DNA of 64,000 nucleotides, from contig NZ_JAFIQV010000022.1 in the NCBI RefSeq assembly GCF_017356015.1, positions 1 through 64,000 on the forward strand, in the 5' to 3' direction. Position 1 is the stretch's first letter. Each line of letters begins with the position of its first letter. The DNA comes from Azospirillum sp. SYSU D00513. Its GTDB lineage: Bacteria > Pseudomonadota > Alphaproteobacteria > Azospirillales > Azospirillaceae. A program made the position numbers and the translations under genes. The notes below the pieces were generated by a model. The model did no database searches, was not told the origin of the DNA, and saw only the letters and a program-made list of their open reading frames with translations. This document shows positions 20,333 to 29,633 of this stretch, in pieces.

Positions 20333-21250
20333 ATGACCAAGAGTCCCGTGCGGGAGCGGCGGGTTGGCGGGCGGGGTGCTGCTCCGGACCAGGCCGCCGA
20401 CCGCACCTCTGACCGTGCGACCGAGCGCTCCTCGCAGGTGCAGTCCCTGCTGCGGGCGCTGTCCATCGTCAACGCGCTGGCGGAGTCGGACGAGGGCACC
20501 GGGCTGACCGATCTGGCGCAGCGGGTCGGGCTGTCCACCTCCACCGCGCACCGGCTGCTGACCACGCTGGAACAGGAACGCTACGTCCATTTCGACGCGG
20601 AGCGGAAGCTCTGGTCGGTGGGGGTCCAGGCCTTCCACGCGGGCAGCGCCTTCATCCGCTCGCGCAACCTCGTGGTCGTCGCCCGGCCGCACATGCGCAG
20701 CCTGATGGAGGAAAGCGGGGAGACGGTGAACCTCGCCGCCGAGGATGACGGGCAGGCCATCTACATGGCGCAGATCGAATGCCGGCAGATGATGCGCGCC
20801 TTCGCCAGCCCCGGCGGGCGGGTGCCGCTGACCTGTTCGGGCGTCGGCAAGGCGCTTTTGTCGGAGATGACCGACGCGGAGGTCGGCCGCATCCTGCGCC
20901 GCACCGGCATGGTCCGCCCCACCGAGAAGAGCCTCGCCACCCCCGCCGCCCTGCGCGACGAGCTGGAGCGCACCCGGCGGCGCGGCTATTCCATCGACGA
21001 CGAGGAGCATGCCGTGGGCATGCGCTGCTGCGCCTCGGTGATCTTCAACGAGTTCGGGGAGCCCGTCGGCGCCGTCTCCGTCTCCGGCCCGATGGCGCGC
21101 ATCACCGACGACCGGCTGCCCCTGCTCGGCGCCATGGTGAAGGCGACGGCGGATGCCATCTCCCACCAGTTCGGCGGGCGCATCCCGCCGAAGCGGGGGC
21201 AGGAACGCGTTGCCGGTCAGGCACTTGGGGAAATCACTTCCGCATCATGA
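20333..21250 (+). CDS. IclR-family transcriptional regulator (AllR-like)
   Basis: 305 residues. A polar N-terminal tail of about 35 residues precedes the winged helix (VQSLLRALSIVNALAE, LTDLAQRVGLSTSTAHRLLTTLEQERYV). The IclR effector domain follows (LMEESGETVNLAAEDDGQAIYMAQIE, GRVPLTCSGVGKALLSEM, RRRGYSIDDEEHAVGMRCCASVIF). AllR of E. coli is a glyoxylate-responsive repressor of gcl-hyi-glxR. This protein sits inside the same gene set on the same strand, so it very likely controls it in response to glyoxylate or allantoin-type ligands. No GntR operator copy lies near these genes. Confidence 0.9.
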   Translation: MTKSPVRERRVGGRGAAPDQAADRTSDRATERSSQVQSLLRALSIVNALAESDEGTGLTDLAQRVGLSTSTAHRLLTTLEQERYVHFDAERKLWSVGVQAFHAGSAFIRSRNLVVVARPHMRSLMEESGETVNLAAEDDGQAIYMAQIECRQMMRAFASPGGRVPLTCSGVGKALLSEMTDAEVGRILRRTGMVRPTEKSLATPAALRDELERTRRRGYSIDDEEHAVGMRCCASVIFNEFGEPVGAVSVSGPMARITDDRLPLLGAMVKATADAISHQFGGRIPPKRGQERVAGQALGEITSAS

Positions 21251-21413
21251 AATTCCATTCCACGAACCATTGACGGGACCGTGCCGGGCGGTGTCTGCTG
21301 GGCGGAACCATGCCGGTCCGCCGGCAAGCCAACGCCGGCACCGCACCCACGTGCCCGTTCGCCGGTGAAGAACCGGCGAGAAACCGGCGAGAAATTCCAA
21401 GGGAGGAGACGAC

Positions 21414-22199
21414 ATGCCGAAATTCGCGGCCAACCTGACCATGCTCTATGGCGAGCACGGATTCCTCGACCGCTTCGCCGCCGCCGCGGCGGACGGCTTC
21501 AAGGGGGTCGAGTATCTGTTCCCCTACCCCTTCGCCAAGGAAGAGTTGGCCGAGCGGCTCCAGCAGCACGGGCTGACGCAAGTCCTGCACAACCTGCCGG
21601 CCGGCAACTGGGACGGGGGCGAGCGCGGCATCGCCGTGCTGCCGGACCGGGTGGGCGAATTCCAGGACGGCGTCGGCAAGGCCATCGAATACGCCAAGGC
21701 GCTGGGCTGCACGCAGGTCAACTGCCTGGCCGGCAAGACTCCGGCGGGTGCTTCGGCCGACGCGGTGGAGCGCACCTTCGTGGACAATCTGGCCTTCGCC
21801 GCCAAGGCGCTGAAGGCGGAAGGCATCCGCCTGCTGGTGGAGCCGATCAACACCCGCGACATCCCGGGCTTCCACCTGACCACCACCGCGCAGACCGAAG
21901 CGCTGCTGGAGACGGTCGGGTCGGACAACCTGTTCATCCAGTACGACGTCTACCACATGCAGATCATGGAAGGTGACGTCGTGCCGACGATGCAGCGGCT
22001 TCTGCCGAAGATCGCGCACATCCAGATTGCCGACAATCCCGGCCGCAACGAGCCCGGCACCGGCGAGATCAATTATTCCTTCGTCTTCAACGCAATCGAC
22101 CGCATGGGCTTCCAGGGCTGGGTCGGCTGCGAGTACAAGCCGGCCGCCAGGACCAGCGACGGGCTGGGCTGGATGCGCGCGGCGGCCGCCACGGCCTGA
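21414..22199 (+). CDS. hyi: Hydroxypyruvate isomerase
   Basis: 261 residues of the xylose-isomerase-like TIM-barrel family. It interconverts hydroxypyruvate and tartronate semialdehyde. Typical features are FAANLTMLYGE at the N-terminus, NLPAGNWDGGERGIA, NCLAGK, VEPINTRDIPGF (metal Glu), YDVYHMQIMEGD, HIQIADNPGRNEPGTGE and GCEYKP near the C-terminus. Start ATG at 21414 has GGGAGGAG upstream. It precedes glxR by 57 bases and follows the IclR gene by about 160. Confidence 0.95.
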   Translation: MPKFAANLTMLYGEHGFLDRFAAAAADGFKGVEYLFPYPFAKEELAERLQQHGLTQVLHNLPAGNWDGGERGIAVLPDRVGEFQDGVGKAIEYAKALGCTQVNCLAGKTPAGASADAVERTFVDNLAFAAKALKAEGIRLLVEPINTRDIPGFHLTTTAQTEALLETVGSDNLFIQYDVYHMQIMEGDVVPTMQRLLPKIAHIQIADNPGRNEPGTGEINYSFVFNAIDRMGFQGWVGCEYKPAARTSDGLGWMRAAAATA

Positions 22200-22256
22200 C
22201 CGCCCCTTCCCCGACCGATCCCTGCCGCACACGCATTCTTTAAAAGGAGTTCTTCC

Positions 22257-23162
22257 ATGAACGTCGGATTCATCGGCCTCGGCATCATGGGCGCGCCGAT
22301 GGCGGGCCACCTGCTGGACGCCGGCCACACGCTCTACGCCTTCGACATCAAGCCGGTCTCGTCCGAGCTGACCGGCAAGGGCGCCGTCGCCTGCGCCTCG
22401 GGCAAGGAAGTCGCCCAGAAGGCCGATGTCATCATCACCATGGTGCCCGACACTCCCCATGTCGAGGCCGCCCTGTTCGGCGCCAACGGCATCGCCGAGG
22501 GGCTGAGCGCCGGCAAGCTGGTGATCGACATGAGCTCGATCTCCCCGATCGAGACCAAGAAGTTCGCGGCGCGCATCAACGAGCTGGGCTGCGACTATCT
22601 CGACGCGCCGGTGTCCGGCGGCGAGGTCGGCGCCAAGGCCGCCTCGCTGACCATCATGGTCGGCGGCCCGGACGCCGCCTTCGAGCGCGCCAAGCCGCTG
22701 TTCGAGAAGATGGGCAAGAACATCACGCTGGTCGGCGGCAACGGCGACGGCCAGACCACGAAGGTCGCCAACCAGATCATCGTTGCCCTGAACATCGAGG
22801 CGGTCGGCGAGGCCCTGCTGTTCGCGTCGAAGGCCGGCGCCGATCCCGCCAAGGTGCGCCAGGCGCTGATGGGCGGCTTCGCCTCCTCGCGCATCCTGGA
22901 GGTGCACGGCGAGCGCATGGTGAAGCGCACCTTCAACCCGGGCTTCCGCATCGAGCTGCACCAGAAGGACCTGAACCTGGCGCTGGCCGGTGCCCGCGCG
23001 CTCGGCGTCTCGCTGCCGAACACCGCCACCTGCCAGGAGCTGTTCAACAGCTGCGCCGCCCATGGCGGTTCGGCCTGGGACCATTCCGGCATGGTCCGCG
23101 CGCTGGAGATCATGGCCGACCATGAGATCGGCCAGAACCACCGGACCGACGCGGCGGAGTAA
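22257..23162 (+). CDS. glxR: 2-hydroxy-3-oxopropionate (tartronate semialdehyde) reductase
   Basis: 301 residues of the beta-hydroxyacid dehydrogenase family. It reduces tartronate semialdehyde to glycerate with NAD(P)H. It has the N-terminal Rossmann motif GFIGLGIMGAPMA (residues 4-16), the substrate motif DAPVSGGEVGAKAASLTIMVGG, the catalytic Lys in KVANQIIVALNIEAVGEA and the KDLNLAL motif. AAAGGAG stands just before ATG 22257. It ends the glyoxylate set before a strong terminator. Glycerate kinase, the next step, is not in the window. Confidence 0.95.
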   Translation: MNVGFIGLGIMGAPMAGHLLDAGHTLYAFDIKPVSSELTGKGAVACASGKEVAQKADVIITMVPDTPHVEAALFGANGIAEGLSAGKLVIDMSSISPIETKKFAARINELGCDYLDAPVSGGEVGAKAASLTIMVGGPDAAFERAKPLFEKMGKNITLVGGNGDGQTTKVANQIIVALNIEAVGEALLFASKAGADPAKVRQALMGGFASSRILEVHGERMVKRTFNPGFRIELHQKDLNLALAGARALGVSLPNTATCQELFNSCAAHGGSAWDHSGMVRALEIMADHEIGQNHRTDAAE

Positions 23163-23190
23163 GGCCGCGCCGCACGGCGCATGAGGCGGA

Positions 23191-23227
23191 AAGGCCCCGC
23201 CCCCACATCGGGGGCGGGGCCTTTTTC
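23191..23227 (+). terminator. Intrinsic terminator of the glyoxylate gene set
   Basis: AAAGGCCCCGCCCCC and its exact complement around an ACATC loop, ending in five T residues, about 30 bases behind glxR. Confidence 0.9.
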
Positions 23228-23258
23228 ATGGGAGCGGCCGTCGCCGTGCCGCGGAGGG

Positions 23259-24086
23259 TCAGGCCAGCCGTTGCAGGAAATGCCGGGCGTATTTGCCGGC
23301 GACGTTGTCGAGCGGGACGATGAGGCAGACGTCGGTGGTGTTGAAGGCCTGGTCCACGACGGCCCCCTCCCCGACGAAGCCGCCGAGCCGCAGGTAGCCC
23401 TTCAGCAGCGGCGGCAGCCCGGCGACCGCGGCCTGGCCTTCGAACTGGCGCGCCGCCATGTCGTGGGACACGCAGGAGGCCGGCGCGCGGTTCATGTCCA
23501 CGTAGCGGTCCGGCAGGGCGCGGGCGCGCAGCTCCGGCGGGGCCAGGTGGCGGTGGTGCAGGTAGGACAGGGCGGGCGCCAGGGCGTCCACGTCCGTGCC
23601 CGGCAGGCTGGCGCAGCCGAACATCAGCGACACGCCGTGGCGCAGCACATAGGCGGAGATGCCGCGCCAGAGCAGCTGCATCGTGGCCCGCGTTCGGTAG
23701 GCCGGATCGACGCAGGAGCGGCCCAGCTCCAGCAGCTCGCCGGGCTGGGCGAGCAGCGGGGCGATGTCGAACTCGGTGGCGCTGTAGAAGCCGAGGGCGC
23801 GCTCCGCCACCGAGCGGCGCAGCAGCCGGTAGGTGCCGACCACGGCACCGCCCGGGGCCGCCGCGTGGTCGAGGATCACGAGATGGTCGCAGACCGCGTC
23901 GAACCCGTCCACGTCGCGGCCGGGCACGGCGCCCGACGGCGTCGCCCGAAGCTCCTCGTGGAAGACGCGGTAGCGCAAGGCCTGGGCCGCGTCGATCTCC
24001 CGCGCGCCGCCGGCCAGCCGCACCTCAAGGCGCGAGGACTCGGCCGCGATGTCCGCCGCAACTGCCATCGGATTCCGCATGCTCAT
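23259..24086 (-). CDS. olsB: OlsB-like acyl-ACP N-acyltransferase (GNAT/hemolysin-like)
   Basis: 275 residues. It has the pattern of L-ornithine N-alpha-acyltransferase: AQALRYRVFHEEL, VCDHLVILD, VVGTYRLLR, FYSATEFDI, ELLELGRSCVDPAYRTRATMQLLW, LMFGCASLPG and PPLLKGYLRLGG near the end. OlsB transfers a 3-hydroxyacyl chain to ornithine, the first step to ornithine lipids. Start at 24086 follows GGAAGGGAT; an upstream extension is not conserved-looking. OlsA is not adjacent, which is common in alphaproteobacteria. The alternative is a plain acyl-homoserine-lactone-like GNAT. Confidence 0.85.
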   Translation of the reverse strand: MSMRNPMAVAADIAAESSRLEVRLAGGAREIDAAQALRYRVFHEELRATPSGAVPGRDVDGFDAVCDHLVILDHAAAPGGAVVGTYRLLRRSVAERALGFYSATEFDIAPLLAQPGELLELGRSCVDPAYRTRATMQLLWRGISAYVLRHGVSLMFGCASLPGTDVDALAPALSYLHHRHLAPPELRARALPDRYVDMNRAPASCVSHDMAARQFEGQAAVAGLPPLLKGYLRLGGFVGEGAVVDQAFNTTDVCLIVPLDNVAGKYARHFLQRLA

Positions 24087-24314
24087 GGCTGATCCCTTCC
24101 CTCGTGACCGGGCACCAGCCCTGGGGATCATTCATGCCGGAACTTCGCGAAACCCTGATGACAGCCGCGCGACGGTTGGGCTGCGGTTGCGTTTCGGATT
24201 GGGGAGGGGGGACGTGGTTTGTCTTGCATGCCCGTGACGGCAGCCGTATGTGTGGGCTATGCGCTGTTGGAATCGCTTGCCGGAAACGGTCAGGCCCCGA
24301 CAGACCCTGACGAA

Positions 24315-24341
24315 GGGGGCGGGCTTAAGGGCGCCGCCCCC
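24315..24341 (-). terminator. Hairpin behind the small antitoxin-like gene
   Basis: A GGGGGCGG/CCGCCCCC stem with a GC-TTAAGG-GC centre, directly behind the stop codon of the gene at 24342. No long T run. Confidence 0.45.
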
Positions 24342-24548
24342 TCATCGTTTCTGGAAGCCTGACCTCACGTCATTGAAAGGCAGGGCTGTGTTCCTGCCCT
24401 GCGCCAGTTCCAGCAGCCATTCCCGAACCCGTTCATGAGGAATGACCTCGCCACGTCGGACGGCCTCGCGGGCTTCCTCGACGGCCGCGCGAAGCGGTTC
24501 CGTTTCGAGAAGGTCGCTGTCATTCGTCGGCCGGTGAGCTTGGGTCAT
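24342..24548 (-). CDS. Small antitoxin-like protein
   Basis: About 68 residues, acidic N-terminus, then LRAAVEEAREAVRRGEVIPHERVREWLLELAQG. The helix ending in a -PHE-VR-WL motif is usual for addiction-module antitoxins of the RelB/ParD/CopG-accessory kind, which are translated ahead of a ParE or RelE toxin. No toxin follows on either side. The start is uncertain: Met at 24548 is chosen, with another in-frame Met four codons upstream and a longer frame up to 24620. It could be an orphan antitoxin or an unrelated small protein. Confidence 0.5.
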   Translation of the reverse strand: MTQAHRPTNDSDLLETEPLRAAVEEAREAVRRGEVIPHERVREWLLELAQGRNTALPFNDVRSGFQKR

Positions 24549-24647
24549 AAGGCCGAGCATGGCATCCGGACAGGCTTCCGTCGATAGGCCGCTCGCCGGA
24601 AACGCCCTCCCCTTTTCCATGGGGAGGGCGTTCAGGTGGTGCCGCCC

Positions 24648-26702
<2,055 letters not shown>

Positions 26703-26807
26703 ACGGTTCGATGGTCCAACAAGGCTTGTGTTGCCGTCAAGCGCCATCTCCGCTCCGGAAATGGAAAAGCTTTGGCTTAACCATGCACCAAGCGGGACCC
26801 TGACATC

Positions 26808-26830
26808 GTGCATCTGGTATACGAAATTCT
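26808..26830. promoter_or_regulatory. Candidate GntR operator, copy 5 (before small membrane protein)
   Basis: GTGCATCTGGTATACGAAAT; on the minus strand it reads GAATTTCGTATACCAGATGC, matching the consensus. It lies 67 bases before the ATG at 26898 and about 105 bases upstream of the thiC riboswitch. Confidence 0.6.
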
Positions 26831-26897
26831 ATTGCGCGGCCTAGGCCCCAATCCTATCTTGCTCCGCAACAAAGCCTCCCCCGAAGGTGCAAGAACA

Positions 26898-27092
26898 ATG
26901 GTCGAAGCCCAACTGATCTCCTTCGTCGCCCTCATCAGCCTGATGGGCCACGCCCTGTCCCTCACCATCCGCGGCGGCTTCGATCCGTCCTCCTCCCTCG
27001 AGGACGAGTCCGACGAGCCCGGCATCTTCTGGTCCTCGGACCGCTTCCATCAGTCCGGAGAGGGCAGCGACCGCCCCTACATGCCGGAGTAA
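26898..27092 (+). CDS. Small membrane-anchored protein of unknown function
   Basis: 64 residues. The first part (MVEAQLISFVALISLMGHALS) is one predicted membrane helix; the rest is acidic and Ser-rich (FDPSSSLEDESDEPG) and probably lies on one side of the membrane. The start at 26898 follows AAGGTG at a spacing of eight. Candidate operator copy 5 lies just upstream and a GC-rich hairpin (27124-27154) behind it. It stands alone between thiC and oxlT. I do not recognise a family. It could be a small accessory subunit of OxlT or of the formate dehydrogenase, but this is a guess from shared regulation. Confidence 0.6.
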   Translation: MVEAQLISFVALISLMGHALSLTIRGGFDPSSSLEDESDEPGIFWSSDRFHQSGEGSDRPYMPE

Positions 27093-27123
27093 AGGGCCGG
27101 AACAACAAGCCGGAAAACAGTTC

Positions 27124-27154
27124 GGCCGCCGAACCCCTTGGGGGCGCGGCGGCC
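27124..27154 (+). terminator. Hairpin behind the small membrane protein
   Basis: GGCCGCC and GGCGGCC arms with an inner CCCC/GGGG pairing. A TTTTT run follows only about 16 bases later, so the call is tentative. Confidence 0.45.
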
Positions 27155-27223
27155 GGACCGTGTCGAGAGTTTTTCCGCGGGGTGGCCCGCCCCGGATGAG
27201 GGCGGGCCGTTCGGCGGAAGAGG

Positions 27224-28537
27224 TCAGGCGGTGGCCATCGACGCGCGGGCGGCGGCCTCGGCCTCGTTGCGGGCGTGGTGGCGCTTCAGCATCGGCTTGA
27301 GGACGGTGATCGCCAGGATGGCGGAGGTCAGGTCCATGGCCGCGCAGACATACAGCACGGTGTTCCAGGTGCCGGTCGCCTCCATCAGCAGGTTCGACAG
27401 CGGGACCAGCAGGGCCGCGATGCCCTTGGCGCAGTAGAGGACGCCGTAGATCTTCGCGACGTGCTTGGTGCCGAAGGTGTCGCCGGTGGTGGCGCTGAAC
27501 AGGCTGTACACTTCGCCCCAGGCCAGGAAGACCAGACCCGACAGGATCAGGAACCAGAACGGGTCGTGTCCGAGCTTGCCGAGCAGGATGATGCCCAGGC
27601 CTTCGAGCGTGAAGGCGATGAACATGGTCGATTCACGGCCGATGTGGTCGGAGATGAAGCCGAACAGCGGGCGCGAGATCCCGTTCATCACGCGGTCGAG
27701 CATCAGGGCGAACGGCAGGGCCGCCATGGTGATGCCCATGAAGTTGATCGGGTATTCCTTGACGCCCAGGTCGTGGGCGATGACGCCCAGCTGAGCGACG
27801 GCCATCAGACCACCGGAGACGGTGCAGATGAACATCAGGAACATCAGCCAGAAGACCGGGGTCTGCATGGCCTCGGCGAGCGTGTAGTCGCGGCGGCTCT
27901 GGGCGACCTTGGTCGAGCCCGTCACTTCGCCCTTGCGCGGGGCGCGCAGGAAGAAGGCGGCGGCGATGATGATGGCACCCTGGATCAGGCCGAACCAGAA
28001 GAAGGTGGCCTGGTAGCCGCTGCTCTGGATCATGTTGGCGATCGGGAGGATCGTCACGGCCGAGCCGGCGCCGTAGCCGCCCGCGGTCAGGCCGACCGCC
28101 AGGCCGCGCTTGTCCGGGAACCACTTCAGCGCGCTGTTGACGCAGGTGGCGTAGACGCAGCCGACGCCGATGCCGCCGAGGGCCGAGCCGATGTACAGCA
28201 CGGTCAGCGAGGTCGCGTAGCTGTCGACGATCCAGGACAGGCCGGTGAAGAAGCCGCCGACGGCGACGATCAGGCGGGGACCGAACTTGTCGATGAAGTA
28301 GCCCTCGATCGGGGCCAGCCAGGTCTGGACGACGACGAAGATCGTGAAGGCGGTCTGGATCGAGGCGCGGGTCCAGTTGTGGGTGGCCTGGATCTCCGGC
28401 ACGAAGAGCGTCCAGGCGTACTGGATGTTCGCCGCGGCGACCATGCAGACCACGCCGACCACGATCTGCAGCCAGCGGTTGGCCAACGGCGCGGGATCTT
28501 GCGAGTTCCCCGCGTAGGATGCTGTTGATTGAACCAT
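27224..28537 (-). CDS. oxlT: MFS oxalate/formate antiporter family protein
   Basis: 437 residues with twelve predicted membrane helices. The OxlT family pattern is clear: NRWLQIVVGVVCMVAAANIQYAWTLFVPEIQ, FIDKFGPRLIVAVGG, GIGVGCVYATCVN, WFPDKRGLAVGLTAGGYGAGSA, GISRPLFGFISDHIGRE and AKIYGVLYCAKGIAALL. OxlT exchanges oxalate for formate across the inner membrane; some relatives carry other carboxylates. A strong GAGGGAGGGGACG ribosome binding site precedes the ATG. Operator copy 6 lies about 190 bases upstream. With fdh1BA under the same motif, oxalate/formate exchange is the best reading. Confidence 0.88.
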   Translation of the reverse strand: MVQSTASYAGNSQDPAPLANRWLQIVVGVVCMVAAANIQYAWTLFVPEIQATHNWTRASIQTAFTIFVVVQTWLAPIEGYFIDKFGPRLIVAVGGFFTGLSWIVDSYATSLTVLYIGSALGGIGVGCVYATCVNSALKWFPDKRGLAVGLTAGGYGAGSAVTILPIANMIQSSGYQATFFWFGLIQGAIIIAAAFFLRAPRKGEVTGSTKVAQSRRDYTLAEAMQTPVFWLMFLMFICTVSGGLMAVAQLGVIAHDLGVKEYPINFMGITMAALPFALMLDRVMNGISRPLFGFISDHIGRESTMFIAFTLEGLGIILLGKLGHDPFWFLILSGLVFLAWGEVYSLFSATTGDTFGTKHVAKIYGVLYCAKGIAALLVPLSNLLMEATGTWNTVLYVCAAMDLTSAILAITVLKPMLKRHHARNEAEAAARASMATA

Positions 28538-28723
28538 TCGTCCCCTCCCTCAGGAAACCAGGTATGTCGTGTCGAAAGCGCCGAACGTCTCTTGGGCTTG
28601 TGCGGGCAAGGGATAGGCTCTTGTCCGACCGGGCCCGGGCCGCTGGGCTGAAAGCCTCCCCCGAGGCTCGGCCTAGCGTTGCGCGTTTTGAAAGTCAGTC
28701 CGGATACTTGGCGCGCCAAATAT

Positions 28724-28746
28724 GGGATATGGCATACCAGGAACCA
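28724..28746. promoter_or_regulatory. Candidate GntR operator, copy 6 (before oxlT)
   Basis: GGGATATGGCATACCAGGAA fits the consensus with one core change (GCATACC). It lies about 190 bases upstream of the oxlT start codon. Confidence 0.55.
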
Positions 28747-28860
28747 GATAAGGTTGGCAACAGGAACTTTCCGGGATTCCAACTGGTCAGACTACGGACA
28801 GAACTGGCGCGACGTCCCGGAGCACGGCGCCGATCGATGCAACCCGTTGAATTCGCATAG

Positions 28861-28895
28861 AAAAAAAGCCGCGCCCTCAACGGCGCGGCTTTTCT
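28861..28895 (-). terminator. Intrinsic terminator of coaD
   Basis: AAGCCGCGCC-CTCAAC-GGCGCGGCTT stem-loop. On the minus strand it ends in seven T residues; on the plus strand a TTTTCTTT run follows, so it could act both ways. Confidence 0.85.
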
Positions 28896-28935
28896 TTGTC
28901 ATGGGAACGAGTGGGTGGAAAGGCCGAGGCCGGGC

Positions 28936-29508
28936 TTATCCGGGCAGCGTCTCCACCCGTGACCTGTCCGGAATCGGAGCGGAAACGCCCTCCGCGGGGA
29001 TTGGTAACGCCGCCGGGAATCGGGCGGCGAGCTGCCGGACGACGGAGGGAGGAACGAAGTTCCGGACGTCGCCACCCATGGCGGCCACCTCCTTGACGAG
29101 GCGCGACGCGATGAACTGGTTGCCCTCCGAGGCCATCAGGAACAGCGTTTCGATGGAGCGGTCGAGGCTGGCGTTCATGCCCGTCATCTGGAACTCGTAG
29201 TCGAAATCGGAAATGGCGCGCATGCCGCGCAGGATGACGGCGGCGCCGCGCTCGCGGGCGAACTCCACGAGCAGCCCTTCGAAGGGGCTGACCTCGACGC
29301 GTCCAGCGAGGTCCTCGATCGCCGCCACCTCCCGCCGCACCATGGCGACGCGCTCGTCGAGGCTGAAGAGAGGGCCCTTGCCGCTGTTGCGGTGGACCGC
29401 GACGACCAGCCGGTCCACCAGACGGGCGCTTCGGACGATGATGTCCAGATGCCCGTTGGTGACGGGGTCGAAGGTGCCCGCATAGACCCCTACCCTGCCC
29501 TGCGGCAT
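28936..29508 (-). CDS. coaD: Phosphopantetheine adenylyltransferase
   Basis: 190 residues. It transfers AMP to 4'-phosphopantetheine, the next-to-last CoA step. It has the nucleotidyltransferase motif GTFDPVTNGHLDII (residues 11-24), VVAVHRNSGKGPLFSLDERVAM, ILRGMRAISDFDYEFQMTGMNASL and the C-terminal FIASRLVKEVAAMGGDV-NFVP. The family is usually about 160 residues; here a tail of about 25 residues rich in Pro and Ala is added. It stands alone between oxlT and fdh1A, with its own terminator. Confidence 0.95.
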   Translation of the reverse strand: MPQGRVGVYAGTFDPVTNGHLDIIVRSARLVDRLVVAVHRNSGKGPLFSLDERVAMVRREVAAIEDLAGRVEVSPFEGLLVEFARERGAAVILRGMRAISDFDYEFQMTGMNASLDRSIETLFLMASEGNQFIASRLVKEVAAMGGDVRNFVPPSVVRQLAARFPAALPIPAEGVSAPIPDRSRVETLPG

Positions 29509-29633
29509 GGCGTCCTCGCTTGGAAAGGATTCTCATCCGAAAACGAAGGCGCCGCGCCGGACCCGCCCCCTTTCAAAGGAGCAGGCCCGGACGCGGCGCC
29601 GGTTACCGAACCAACCCTAGGCCACCCTGCTTT

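Larger units (their letters stand above)
28538..28935. other. Intergenic stretch between oxlT and coaD
   Basis: Holds the promoter region of oxlT (minus strand), operator copy 6 at 28724-28746 and the coaD terminator at 28861-28895. No gene recognised. Confidence 0.45.
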
